Positions 35,884 to 44,480 of a stretch of 57,943 nt of DNA are shown piece after piece. The position numbers and the translations under genes were made by a program. The stretch's first letter is position 1. Each line of letters opens with the position of its first letter. The notes beneath the pieces are model-generated. The model worked only from the letters and a program-made list of their open reading frames with translations. It was not told the DNA's origin and searched no databases. This DNA is from Flavobacterium sp. UBA7663. Its GTDB lineage: Bacteria; Bacteroidota; Bacteroidia; Flavobacteriales; Flavobacteriaceae. Location: NCBI RefSeq assembly GCF_002483315.1, contig NZ_DLHR01000012.1, positions 160,407 through 218,349 on the forward strand, read 5' to 3'.

Positions 35884-36729
35884 TTATTTAAGTATCGATT
35901 TTTTTGGCGGTTTTTTATCGATGATTTGAAGCTTCAAAAGTTGTTCCACTACTTTATCTAATGTTAGACCAGTCATTTGCTTTTGTGACCAACGCGTTAA
36001 TTTTAACCATTCTTGAATTGCTTCCACTTTTTGATTGTATTTATAAGCTAACGTTCTATCAATACTTGGAATTAGCTTAAATTCTTCGGTTGTAGTATTG
36101 ATGATGTCTAAAATTTGATCAATTACTTTTGGATGTTGTTCCAAAACTTCATTACGAACTGCAATAACAAAACAAGGCCATGGAGTAGGGCAATCGGCAA
36201 TTCTTCTGAAAATTCCTTTATCAACAAGAGGCTGTGTCATGAAACGTTCCCACATGAAATAATCGGCTTTTTCTGAAGTTAGACTTTCAACAGCTCCATC
36301 GATAGTATTTACAATTTCAAATTGTAAGTTTTCTGTATTCCAATTCTGATTTTGAGCATTCACAATACTCATCAAATGAGAGCCTGAACCCATTCTAGAA
36401 ATCGCTACTTTTTTGTTTTCTAAATCGGAAAGAGTTTTATAATTAGAATTAGTAGCAACATGAATTCCCCAAATTAATGGACTTTGCACATAAACTTGCA
36501 CAATCTTACTTGGATTTCCAGCAACAATATCTTTGATGATTCCTTCAGTAAGAATTACAGCAATATCGGTTTCACCATCTCGCAACATTTGGCACATTTT
36601 TCCTGTTCCTTCTGGAACATCTGTCCATTGTAAATCGATACCCACGGCTTCAAATTCGCCATCTTCAATACACATATGCCAAGGTAAATTGAAATGTTCT
36701 GGAACTCCGGCTATTTTTACGGTTTTCAT
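35884..36729 (-). CDS. Periplasmic-binding-fold protein without signal peptide (NMT1/SsuA-like)
   Basis: 281 residues. Type 2 solute-binding fold: MKTVKIAGVPEHFNLPWHM at the start, DIAVILTEGIIKDIVAGNP, GIHVATNSNYKTLSDLENKKVAISRMGSGSHLM. It begins directly with the first beta strand, with no signal peptide or lipobox, and no ABC permease or ATPase is nearby. That suggests a cytoplasmic binding protein or enzyme. It overlaps the GNAT gene by 4 bp. Confidence 0.8.
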   Translation of the reverse strand: MKTVKIAGVPEHFNLPWHMCIEDGEFEAVGIDLQWTDVPEGTGKMCQMLRDGETDIAVILTEGIIKDIVAGNPSKIVQVYVQSPLIWGIHVATNSNYKTLSDLENKKVAISRMGSGSHLMSIVNAQNQNWNTENLQFEIVNTIDGAVESLTSEKADYFMWERFMTQPLVDKGIFRRIADCPTPWPCFVIAVRNEVLEQHPKVIDQILDIINTTTEEFKLIPSIDRTLAYKYNQKVEAIQEWLKLTRWSQKQMTGLTLDKVVEQLLKLQIIDKKPPKKSILK

Positions 36730-37280
36730 AATACTAAATTCTGATTTCTAAATTCTAAATTTTCTAACTGCCACCATTTCCAAATCACGCCATTTTCATC
36801 AGGATAATCTTCCATAAAATTAAAACCTACTTTTTGCAAAACATGATTAGAGGCGCCGTTTTCGGCATGTGTGTAAGCATTCATTTCTTGAATTTTCATT
36901 TGATTGAAACCATGTTCTAACCAAGCAATTGAAGCTTCCGTAGCGAAACCTTTGTTCCAAAATTTTTCATTTAAACGATAGCCATAATCGTAGAAGTTCG
37001 TGTTTCCGTTTTCTACGTGATCGTTTACAAATTTAATTCCTGTCCAACCTATGAATTCGCTTGTTTCTTTTAATACTGTAGCAAAACGTCCTATTTTATT
37101 GTCTACATATTGCTTTTGTACCATTTCGATAATTTTGATGGTTTCGTTCAATTCTTGTGTTGGTTGTTGCCATAAATATTTGTGTACATTCGGATTGTTA
37201 TCCATTGTAAACATAGCTTCCGCATCAGTAATTTCTAGCGGTCTAAGGATAAGGCGTTTGGTTTCAAGTATTAAGTCCAT
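36726..37280 (-). CDS. GNAT-family N-acetyltransferase, RimJ/RimL-like
   Basis: 184 residues. LETKRLILRPLEITDAEAMF start; acetyl-CoA loop region YGYRLNEKFWNKGFATEASIAWLEHGF (about 105-130) and NHVLQKVGFNFMED. Acceptor substrate unknown (protein N-termini or small amines). Overlaps genes on both sides (17 bp with the DinB gene, 4 bp with the binding-protein gene), so translation is coupled. Confidence 0.9.
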   Translation of the reverse strand: MDLILETKRLILRPLEITDAEAMFTMDNNPNVHKYLWQQPTQELNETIKIIEMVQKQYVDNKIGRFATVLKETSEFIGWTGIKFVNDHVENGNTNFYDYGYRLNEKFWNKGFATEASIAWLEHGFNQMKIQEMNAYTHAENGASNHVLQKVGFNFMEDYPDENGVIWKWWQLENLEFRNQNLVL

Positions 37281-37710
37281 GCTTTGTTATTTGTGATACA
37301 TGATAGAATAAATGTTCAATATAATCCTCAATTAAAAATTGTAAATTGGTTAATGTGCCATTAGGGAGAATTAATTGATATTCTAAACTTTTATCTGTTT
37401 GATTTTTAATAATTTCTAAAATATGACGATTCAAATGCAACCATAAATCGAATAAATCTTGATTGTTTTTATTTTGATAATGATTATATTTAACTAATGC
37501 ATCTTGATTGTAAGGTCTTATTTTATATGGCTTTTCATAATATTGAATTTCGGTAAAACGTTGTAAATTATTAATAGCTGAATCGATTAAATGACCTAAA
37601 ATTTCTTTTTTGGACCATTTAATATCATTGATTTTTAGCTCAAAATTAGTTATTGTTTGTAATGTGAAATTATCTAATAATAACTCCAATTTCAAAATTT
37701 TATCTTTCAT
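37264..37710 (-). CDS. DinB-family protein
   Basis: 148 residues. Helical bundle with metal His in SKKEILGHLIDSAINNLQRF and YIEHLFYHVSQI. Lacks the C-terminal HHxxxL block seen in the 21640 gene, so a different DinB subgroup. Overlaps VOC and GNAT genes by 4 and 17 bp. Confidence 0.8.
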   Translation of the reverse strand: MKDKILKLELLLDNFTLQTITNFELKINDIKWSKKEILGHLIDSAINNLQRFTEIQYYEKPYKIRPYNQDALVKYNHYQNKNNQDLFDLWLHLNRHILEIIKNQTDKSLEYQLILPNGTLTNLQFLIEDYIEHLFYHVSQITKHGLNT

Positions 37711-38084
37711 TTTATTTTTAAATCTGAAATTACAACTCTATAGCCATCAGGATCTAAAATCATTTTACCATTTTCATTCCAATAAGGATTTTTGGCTTTT
37801 ATAAATTCAATTTTTTTAGATTGAATTTTATTCAAAATGAAGTCAAACTCCATTTTATTGTTTGGATAAAAAACTAAATTATCATCCTCATTAAAATCAA
37901 AAAGAACAATTTCTTCTGATTTTGTAAATTCTAAATGCCAATTTTCATTTGATTTTCCAATAAAAATGCCATCATAACCATTATGATTTTCAAAACCACC
38001 AAGTAATTCAAATCCTAAAATATCGATATAAAAGGATTTAATTTGTTCTAAATTATTGGTATGTCTTGCAAATCGAAAAGTCAT
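37707..38084 (-). CDS. VOC (glyoxalase/bleomycin-resistance) fold protein
   Basis: 125 residues, two beta-alpha-beta3 modules: FRFARHTNNLEQIKSFYIDILGF, GYDGIFIGKSNENWHLEFTKS, and YWNENGKMILDPDGYRVVISD. Metal-binding His and Glu are in HTNN, HLEF and the terminal block. Substrate unknown. Head of the overlapping VOC-DinB-GNAT-binding protein cluster. Confidence 0.87.
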   Translation of the reverse strand: MTFRFARHTNNLEQIKSFYIDILGFELLGGFENHNGYDGIFIGKSNENWHLEFTKSEEIVLFDFNEDDNLVFYPNNKMEFDFILNKIQSKKIEFIKAKNPYWNENGKMILDPDGYRVVISDLKIK

Positions 38085-38099
38085 TTTTATGCTTTTAAA

Positions 38100-38966
38100 T
38101 TATTCAGCTAACTTATTTAAAGTATATTCAATTAATTCATCTACAGCTTTGTATGGGTCTTCACTAAAAGTTCCAGTTGCACGGTTGGCAATGATAGCAT
38201 TTAACGATAGACATTGATGACCTAATAGTTTTCCTAACCCATAAATTGCTCCGGTTTCCATTTCTAAATTGGTCATTCGAGTTCCGTTAAAATTGAAGCT
38301 ATCCATTTTAGAATTTAACTCAGGATCTTGAATTCCTAAACGCACCACGCGACCTTGTGGACCGTAAAATCCGCCAGCGGTTCCTGTGAATCCTTTGAAA
38401 ATTTTATCGCTCTCTAATCTTTTTTCTAGAGTTTTACTTCCAGCAATTACGTATGGACGACCTTTTCTCATGTCCCAATTTGTTTGCTTGATAAACGCTT
38501 CTTCCATTTCGATTTCTGAAATTTCGTCAATTAAATAGGAGCGAAGCATGTTATCCAATCCTAATCCATACTGACTCATTACAAAACTATCGCAAGGAAT
38601 ATCCGCTTGTAATGAACCTGAAGTTCCGATACGAACTATATTCAATGAAGTTAATTCATTTTTAACGGTTCTAGTTGCTAAATCAACGTTTACCAAAGCG
38701 TCTAATTCATTCATTACGATGTCGATGTTATCTGGACCAATTCCAGATGACATTACTGTAATTCTTTTGCCTTTATACGTTCCGGTTTGTGTTTTAAATT
38801 CACGTTTTTGAGTAGTAAACTCAATAGAATCAAAATGTTTTGTAATTTTTTCTACACGGTTTTGGTCACCAACGAAGATAATATCGTTAGCGATTTGTCC
38901 AGGCTTTAAGTTAATGTGATATACACTTCCGTCTGGATTTAATATTAATTCTGATGCTGCTATCAT
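38100..38966 (-). CDS. Nucleoside phosphorylase (uridine phosphorylase type)
   Basis: 288 residues of the PNP_UDP_1 superfamily. VGDQNRVEKITKHF, VMSSGIGPDNIDIVMNEL, VRIGTSGSLQADIPCDSFV, and TNLEMETGAIYGLGKLLG are family landmarks for phosphate, sugar and base binding. Splits nucleosides with phosphate for salvage; uridine is the likely base from the FNGTRMTNLEMET context, but purine nucleosides cannot be excluded. Confidence 0.9.
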   Translation of the reverse strand: MIAASELILNPDGSVYHINLKPGQIANDIIFVGDQNRVEKITKHFDSIEFTTQKREFKTQTGTYKGKRITVMSSGIGPDNIDIVMNELDALVNVDLATRTVKNELTSLNIVRIGTSGSLQADIPCDSFVMSQYGLGLDNMLRSYLIDEISEIEMEEAFIKQTNWDMRKGRPYVIAGSKTLEKRLESDKIFKGFTGTAGGFYGPQGRVVRLGIQDPELNSKMDSFNFNGTRMTNLEMETGAIYGLGKLLGHQCLSLNAIIANRATGTFSEDPYKAVDELIEYTLNKLAE

Positions 38967-39030
38967 TTGTTTTTAGTTTAAAGTTTCAGGTTTCAGGTTC
39001 TTAATTTTGAACTTGAATTTTGAAACAAAT

Positions 39031-39363
39031 TTATCCGCCTACGCGTTTTGTTTTGAATCCTTTGTCTTGTAATATTTTCATGATTTTATCACGATAATCG
39101 CCTTGAATGATGATTTCTCCATCTTTAAACGTGCCACCAACTGCTAATTTGCTTTTGATTTCCTTAGCTAAGATTTTAAAATCTTCGTCTTCACCTTCAT
39201 ATCCTGAAATAATCGTTGTAGGTTTCCCTTTACGCTTCTCATATTTACAAATCATTGGTTCTTTTTGAACGAATAATTCGTGAGGAGTTTCCTCGATAAT
39301 TTCTGGTTCGTTAGAAACTTCGTGGTTAGGGAATAGTTTTTTTAATTGTTCTTGTAAGTCCAT
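39031..39363 (-). CDS. SUI1/eIF1-family translation factor (YciH-like)
   Basis: 110 residues. The SUI1 domain covers about residues 40-108 (KRKGKPTTIISGYEGEDEDF, LKSKLAVGGTFKDGEIIIQGDYRDKIMKILQDKGFKTKRVGG). Bacterial members help fidelity or stress control of initiation. Possibly notable in Bacteroidota, where Shine-Dalgarno pairing is little used. Confidence 0.93.
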   Translation of the reverse strand: MDLQEQLKKLFPNHEVSNEPEIIEETPHELFVQKEPMICKYEKRKGKPTTIISGYEGEDEDFKILAKEIKSKLAVGGTFKDGEIIIQGDYRDKIMKILQDKGFKTKRVGG

Positions 39364-39366
39364 ATT

Positions 39367-39389
39367 TTAGCACGCGGATAAAACGGATT
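39367..39389 (+). repeat. Left copy of a 23-bp inverted repeat around the GxxExxY gene
   Basis: TTAGCACGCGGATAAAACGG plus ATT (39367-39389). Its reverse complement recurs at 39860-39882 with one mismatch. Weaker matching continues inward for about 30 bp. Confidence 0.85.
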
Positions 39390-39408
39390 CGCTAAAGCGA
39401 AGCGCGAA

Positions 39409-39807
39409 TTAAAACTGATTTTTTCTATTCTTTCTTTTGTTTTCGTAAATTTTTCTTCTGAATTCGGGTTTCTTTCCAAAGTTTAATAATAAACCTACTT
39501 CACAATCAGTTCCTTTTAAGTAATTGAGTAATTGGTTTTCAAACTCTTCTACAATATAATCAGCTGCTTTTAATTCTAATATTATTGTATCATTTACAAT
39601 TATATCTGCATAATAATCGCCAACATTTTCTCCTTTATAATAGACTTTAATTTTTTTATTTGGAGATGCTTCAAGTCCATTTTTTCTTAACTCAATCAAT
39701 AAGGCATTTTGATAAACTTTTTCAAGAAAACCATAACCTAATTCGTTATATATTTCGTAAAAAGTTTTTAAAATTAACGATGTTAAATCTTGATGTAATA
39801 AGTGCAT
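39409..39807 (-). CDS. GxxExxY protein
   Basis: 132 residues. The name-giving motif is GYGFLEKVY (about residues 23-31), followed by NALLIELRKNGL, a nuclease-like core (VGDYYADIIVNDTIILELKAAD with E-x-K) and GLLLNFGKKPEFRRKIY. The ELKA and preceding Asp resemble a PD-(D/E)XK active site. Function is not established for the family. The gene is enclosed by a near-perfect inverted repeat, suggesting a mobile or repeat-borne cassette. Confidence 0.9.
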   Translation of the reverse strand: MHLLHQDLTSLILKTFYEIYNELGYGFLEKVYQNALLIELRKNGLEASPNKKIKVYYKGENVGDYYADIIVNDTIILELKAADYIVEEFENQLLNYLKGTDCEVGLLLNFGKKPEFRRKIYENKRKNRKNQF

Positions 39808-39859
39808 ATATTCATTTTTCAGGGTTTATAATCTGTTTTTATCTGCGTTTTACGAAGTA

Positions 39860-39882
39860 AATCCGTTTCATCCGCGTGCTAA
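39860..39882 (-). repeat. Right copy of the inverted repeat around the GxxExxY gene
   Basis: AATCCGTTTCATCCGCGTGC plus TAA, reverse complement of 39367-39389 with 22 of 23 bases matching. The pair frames a unit of about 516 bp. Confidence 0.85.
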
Positions 39883-39975
39883 TATGGCTTGTAATTATTT
39901 TCAATCTTTAAACAAAAAACCAAACCCCAATGTTACTTGGAATTTGGAATTTTATTATTTAGAATGTTTTATTCT

Positions 39976-40929
39976 TTATTTCTTAATCAATCCTAATTCT
40001 ACCAAACGTTCGTGTAAGAATTCACCAGCAGTGATGTCTTCATATAATTTCGGATTGTTTTCATCGATACATTCTGGTAAGCAATTTAAACTCATGTCGC
40101 TTACCGGGTGCATGAAGAAAGGAATTGAATAACGAGAAGAACCCCACAATTCTCTTGGTGGATTTACCACTTGATGAATCGTTGATTTCAACTTGTTGTT
40201 GGTGTGTCTTGACAACATATCACCTACATTAATCATCAATTCGTCTGGTTGTGCCATAGCGTCAATCCATTCTCCATTGTGATTTTGTACTTGTAAACCT
40301 TTTCCTTGAGCTCCCATTAATAGGGTAATCAAGTTGATGTCACCATGTGCTGCTGCACGAACGGCACCATCTTTAGGTTCGTCAGTGATAGGTGGGTAGT
40401 GGATTGGACGTAAAATACTGTTTCCGTCTTTGATGTATTTGTCAAAGTAGAATTCGTCTAAACCAATGTAAAGCGCTAAAGCTCTTAACACATAAACACC
40501 TGTTTTTTCTAACATTTGGTACGCTTCTTTACCTACTTCATTGAATTTAGGTAATTCCGTTACTTCCACGTTATCTGGATATTCTCCAGCGTACTTTGAA
40601 CCTTCGCTAACGTATTGTCCAAAATGCCAAAACTCTTTCAAATCTCCAGCAGAGCGACCTTTAGCATGTTCTTTACCGAAAGAAACATAACCACGTTGTC
40701 CGCCAATTCCTGGGATTTCGTATTTAGCTTTAGTTTCTAAAGGAAGTGTAAAGAAGTTTCTCACTTCTGAATACAAACCTTCAACTAATTTGTCATCTAA
40801 AAAATGACCTTTTAATGCTACGAATCCGATTTCTTCGTAGGCTTTTCCGATTTCATTTACAAATTTTTGTTTACGTGCCGGATCATCCGACAGGAAATCA
40901 CGTAAGTCAACACTAGGAATTTGTTGCAT
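39976..40929 (-). CDS. Fe(II)/2-oxoglutarate dioxygenase, isopenicillin-N-synthase family
   Basis: 317 residues. N-terminal DIOX_N (PSVDLRDFLSD, YEEIGFVALKGHFLDDKL) and C-terminal jelly roll with iron ligands H-x-D in AAAHGDINLITLLMG (about residue 192) and a distal His in LKSTIHQVVNPP (about 250), then RYSIPFFMHP with the 2-oxoglutarate Arg. Substrate unknown. Its promoter overlaps a 12-bp palindrome. Confidence 0.9.
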   Translation of the reverse strand: MQQIPSVDLRDFLSDDPARKQKFVNEIGKAYEEIGFVALKGHFLDDKLVEGLYSEVRNFFTLPLETKAKYEIPGIGGQRGYVSFGKEHAKGRSAGDLKEFWHFGQYVSEGSKYAGEYPDNVEVTELPKFNEVGKEAYQMLEKTGVYVLRALALYIGLDEFYFDKYIKDGNSILRPIHYPPITDEPKDGAVRAAAHGDINLITLLMGAQGKGLQVQNHNGEWIDAMAQPDELMINVGDMLSRHTNNKLKSTIHQVVNPPRELWGSSRYSIPFFMHPVSDMSLNCLPECIDENNPKLYEDITAGEFLHERLVELGLIKK

Positions 40930-40959
40930 ACTTAAGCTTTGTTGTTAATAAATCATTAT

Positions 40960-41008
40960 GGGTTATAACCCAAGTAAATACAAATGTAATTAAATATTTT
41001 AAATTCAA
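40960..41008 (-). promoter_or_regulatory. Dioxygenase promoter with palindrome at the start site
   Basis: Minus-strand TTG (41008-41006), 17-bp gap, TACATTTG (40988-40981). The perfect palindrome GGGTTATAACCC (40960-40971) lies about 10 bp downstream of the -7, where a repressor would block initiation. The rest of the 323-bp gap 40930-41252 shows only A/T-rich DNA and TACTTTTG (41220-41227), a possible -7 for the E1 gene. Confidence 0.6.
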
Positions 41009-41252
41009 AAAAGGAAAGTTGTTAACAATTGGGAGAAAGTGAATAGTAATGAGTGAAAAGTGATTAGTGGAATTATCGCTTGAAATAGATTTACAAAATT
41101 TGAAATTAATTCTTAGTGTACTTGCGTTAAAATTTAAACTTGAATTTGAGTTTGCCCTTGCCTTTGATTTTTTAACTTTCTTTTTTTATAACAATTCGCT
41201 TTCAAAATGTTATTTTTATTACTTTTGAGCAAAATTTAATCGTTCCACTATC

Positions 41253-43229
41253 ATGAACTTTGAAAGAAAAGAATTATCGAATTCGCAACTACTTGATTTA
41301 TATAAGAAAATCTTAAAACCGCGTTTGATTGAAGAGAAAATGTTGATTCTAATCCGTCAAGGAAAAGTATCGAAATGGTTCTCTGGAATTGGACAGGAAG
41401 CTATTTCTGTTGGAATTACTTCGGTTTTAGATAAAGATGAATATATTTTACCAATGCACCGTAATTTAGGAGTGTTTACTACTCGTGATATTCCATTACA
41501 CCGTTTGTTTTCGCAATGGCAAGGAAAGAAAAACGGATTTACTAAAGGTCGTGATAGAAGTTTCCACTTTGGAACGCAAGAATACAAGATTATTGGAATG
41601 ATTTCGCATTTAGGCCCTCAATTAGGGATTGCTGACGGAATCGCATTAGCCAATAAATTAAGAAAAAACGGAAAAGTAACTGCTGTATTTACAGGTGAAG
41701 GAGCTACTTCGGAAGGAGATTTCCACGAAGCTTTAAATATTGCTGCTGTTTGGGAATTACCGGTTTTATTCGTGATTGAAAATAACGGTTACGGTTTATC
41801 AACTCCTACAAACGAGCAATACCGTTGTGAGAATTTAGCAGATAAAGGTGTAGGTTACGGAATGGAAAGCCACGTTGTTGACGGAAATAACTTGTTAGAG
41901 GTGGTGCATTTGATTTCGGAATTAAAAGCTTCTATGGTAGAAAATCCGCGTCCGGTGTTATTGGAGTTCAAAACGTTTAGAATGCGTGGACATGAAGAGG
42001 CGAGTGGTACGAAATACGTTCCGCAAGAATTAATGGACATGTGGGCAATTAAAGATCCAGTTGAAAATTATAGAAATTACTTAAAAGCTACAGCGGTTTT
42101 ATCAGATGAAGAAGATGAAGCAATTAGAGCTGAAATTAAGAAAGAAATCGATACGGATTGGGCGAAAGTTCAAGAAGAACCAGAAATTGTAGCTTCTTTG
42201 GAAGAAGAATTAGGTGATGTTTATCAACCTTATACATTCGAAGAATTCAATCCATCTTCAGAAATGGAAAACATCCGTGTGATTGATGCAATTTCGAATG
42301 GTTTACGTCAGTCTATGGAACGCCATGAGAATTTGGTAATTATGGGACAAGACATTGCCGAATACGGTGGAGCTTTCAAAATTACCGACGGATTTGTGGC
42401 ACAATTTGGAAAAGAAAGAGTTAGAAATACCCCAATCTGTGAAAGTGCTGTAGTTTCAGCCGCTAATGGATTGTCTATCAACGGATTTAAAGCCGTAATG
42501 GAAATGCAATTTGCAGATTTCGTTTCAACCGGATTTAATCCAATCGTAAACTTATTAGCGAAGCAACATTACAGATGGCAAGAAAAGTCGGATGTAGTGG
42601 TGCGTATGCCTTGCGGTGGTGGAACTCAAGCAGGACCTTTCCACTCGCAAACTAATGAAGCTTGGTTTACCAAAACTCCAGGATTAAAAGTGGTTTATCC
42701 AGCGTTTCCTTTTGATGCGAAAGGATTATTGAATACCGCAATTAATGACCCAAATCCAGTATTATTCTTCGAACACAAACAATTGTATAGAAGTGTTTAT
42801 CAAGATGTACCAAAAGATTATTACACGTTACCTTTCGGAAAAGCGTCATTGATTAAAGAAGGAAATGATGTGACTATTATTTCGTTTGGAGCAGGAGTTC
42901 ATTGGGCTTTAGAAACTTTAGCAAAAAATCCGGAAATTAAAGCAGATTTATTGGATTTAAGAACTTTACAACCAATGGATTGGGATGCAATTTACGCTTC
43001 AGTTAAGAAAACGAATAAAGTAATTATTTTACAAGAAGATACTTTATTTGGTGGTGTTGCCAGCGATATTTCGGCTATGATTATGGAAAATTGTTTTGAA
43101 TATTTAGATGCTCCAGTTAGAAGAGTAGGAAGTTTAGAATCTGCTATTCCGTTTATGAAATCATTAGAAGACCAATATTTACCTAAAGGTAGATTTGAAA
43201 CCGAATTAAAAGAGCTTTTGGCATATTAA
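41253..43229 (+). CDS. Fused alpha/beta E1 of a 2-oxoacid dehydrogenase (branched-chain type)
   Basis: 658 residues. Alpha half about 1-330: GIGQEAISVGITSVL, HLGPQLGIADGIALA, and the thiamine diphosphate motif GEGATSEGDFHEAL ... VIENN. Beta half about 340-658: MGQDIAEYGGAFKITDGF, PICESAVVSAANGLS, FHSQTNEAWFTKTPGLKVVYP. The fusion of both E1 subunits is common in Bacteroidota. It decarboxylates branched-chain 2-oxoacids or related substrates for an E2 encoded elsewhere. Terminator follows. Confidence 0.93.
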   Translation: MNFERKELSNSQLLDLYKKILKPRLIEEKMLILIRQGKVSKWFSGIGQEAISVGITSVLDKDEYILPMHRNLGVFTTRDIPLHRLFSQWQGKKNGFTKGRDRSFHFGTQEYKIIGMISHLGPQLGIADGIALANKLRKNGKVTAVFTGEGATSEGDFHEALNIAAVWELPVLFVIENNGYGLSTPTNEQYRCENLADKGVGYGMESHVVDGNNLLEVVHLISELKASMVENPRPVLLEFKTFRMRGHEEASGTKYVPQELMDMWAIKDPVENYRNYLKATAVLSDEEDEAIRAEIKKEIDTDWAKVQEEPEIVASLEEELGDVYQPYTFEEFNPSSEMENIRVIDAISNGLRQSMERHENLVIMGQDIAEYGGAFKITDGFVAQFGKERVRNTPICESAVVSAANGLSINGFKAVMEMQFADFVSTGFNPIVNLLAKQHYRWQEKSDVVVRMPCGGGTQAGPFHSQTNEAWFTKTPGLKVVYPAFPFDAKGLLNTAINDPNPVLFFEHKQLYRSVYQDVPKDYYTLPFGKASLIKEGNDVTIISFGAGVHWALETLAKNPEIKADLLDLRTLQPMDWDAIYASVKKTNKVIILQEDTLFGGVASDISAMIMENCFEYLDAPVRRVGSLESAIPFMKSLEDQYLPKGRFETELKELLAY

Positions 43230-43250
43230 TTCATCAGCATAAATTATTTT

Positions 43251-43277
43251 AAAGACACTTTCGGGTGTCTTTTTTTG
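43251..43277 (+). terminator. Intrinsic terminator after the E1 gene
   Basis: AAAGACAC (43251-43258) pairs with GTGTCTTT (43265-43272), loop TTTCGG, then a T run. Confidence 0.9.
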
Positions 43278-43286
43278 TTTTGGTTT

Positions 43287-43352
43287 CATACCTTTTGCAT
43301 ACACTATGCATACTTAACGCATACACTCCTCATACACTTGGTATACTTAAAT
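43287..43352. repeat. 11-bp periodic repeat in a convergent gap
   Basis: CATAC occurs at 43287, 43298, 43309, 43320 and 43331, and TATAC at 43342, each exactly 11 bp apart. Units: CATACCTTTTG, CATACACTATG, CATACTTAACG, CATACACTCCT, CATACACTTGG, TATACTTAAAT. It lies between the E1 terminator and the stop of the convergent WYL gene. Confidence 0.85.
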
Positions 43353-43359
43353 CATTATT

Positions 43360-44385
43360 TTAGAGTTCTAGGCTTCTTTCATATCGTTTTAATGATTTTT
43401 CTAAAATACTTTTCATTCGTAATCTTAAACGTTCTGGTTTTAGGACTTCTAAGCCATCACCGAAGCCTAAAAGAATGCGCTCCATTTCGTAGTTTTCGAT
43501 TAGAAATAGGTTGATGATAATGCTTCCGTCTTCGTTTTCTTTTAGTAATCGTTGGGAACGATGTAGTGGTTTGGTTAAAACATAAGGTGCGTTGTATTGA
43601 TCTATCCAAAGTTGAATTGGTTTGGGCTGTAAGCCTGAATTTACGGTAACGCCAATTACATTTTTATAATAGTTCTCTGGATTAAAAGGTTGCTCCAAAA
43701 ATGGCATTTGGAAATCGTAATCTATTTTAATGATTCTGTCTAAGGCTAAATTAGCGATGGGTTGACTGACTTTTTTTCGCCCCACTACAAACCAACGATT
43801 ATTGAATTCTTTTAAAATGAAGGGATGAAAATAAAATTGATTTTCTTCTTTGGATTTGAATGACTTATAGGTGATTACTAAAACTATTTTTTTAACTATC
43901 GCTTGATAAATTTCATCTAAAAAATGCAAGCCTTTTAGACTCTCATTTTTGTCCAAATGAATTACGGGTTGGGTATGTGATTTTTCGGCATAGATTTTAT
44001 CTTCTAAGCGTTGCAGAATATCGGAAACATCATTGAATAAAGAAAAATCTTTGAATTGCTTCAACATAGAAACAGTCTCGCTCAGTACATTAATATCGGT
44101 TTCGGTTAAGGGAATATCCGTTATCGAAAAATCTTCTTCGGCATAATGGTAATACTTTTTGTCATAGACTTCAATAGGGGCATTGTAGCCCAACTTTTCA
44201 CTACGCATCATCTGAATATCCAATTGAATGGTTCGTTTGCTTACTGGATTTTCTTTGCCTTCGTATTCGTACAAAGCTTCGCTACAAGCGTTCATTAAAT
44301 CTTCTAATGTCCATTGACGGTAGTTATTTTGCAAACATTTGTCGATGGTTTTGTAGCGGATTAGTGCGTTTTTATTTTGAGCCAT
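43360..44385 (-). CDS. WYL-domain transcriptional regulator
   Basis: 341 residues. N-terminal winged helix (YKTIDKCLQNNYRQWTLEDLMNACSEAL ... VSKRTIQLDIQMMRS, about 8-70), then the WYL domain (FHPFILKEFNNRWFVVGRKK, about 185-205) and the WCX C-terminal region (NLFLIENYEMERILLGFGDGLEVLKPERLR). WYL proteins bind nucleic-acid-derived ligands and often control defence or repair genes. Divergent from rtcB with a 199-bp gap, so it is the likely sensor for the RtcB locus. Confidence 0.9.
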   Translation of the reverse strand: MAQNKNALIRYKTIDKCLQNNYRQWTLEDLMNACSEALYEYEGKENPVSKRTIQLDIQMMRSEKLGYNAPIEVYDKKYYHYAEEDFSITDIPLTETDINVLSETVSMLKQFKDFSLFNDVSDILQRLEDKIYAEKSHTQPVIHLDKNESLKGLHFLDEIYQAIVKKIVLVITYKSFKSKEENQFYFHPFILKEFNNRWFVVGRKKVSQPIANLALDRIIKIDYDFQMPFLEQPFNPENYYKNVIGVTVNSGLQPKPIQLWIDQYNAPYVLTKPLHRSQRLLKENEDGSIIINLFLIENYEMERILLGFGDGLEVLKPERLRLRMKSILEKSLKRYERSLEL

Positions 44386-44426
44386 TTTTTTGAAGTGTTC
44401 AGTGGTCAGTTTATAGTGTTCAGTTT

Positions 44427-44457
44427 CAAAAATACAATTCTTTTTTTAAGTACGCAA
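44427..44457 (-). promoter_or_regulatory. WYL gene promoter
   Basis: Minus-strand TTG (44457-44455), 20-bp gap, TATTTTTG (44434-44427), exact consensus. No equally good promoter points to rtcB, which fits activated rather than constitutive rtcB expression. Confidence 0.65.
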
Positions 44458-44480
44458 AATAATTGCGTAGAACTGTAAAA

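Noticed and set aside
43287..43352. CRISPR array
   Set aside because: Units are only 11 bp with no separate spacers, and no cas genes are present.
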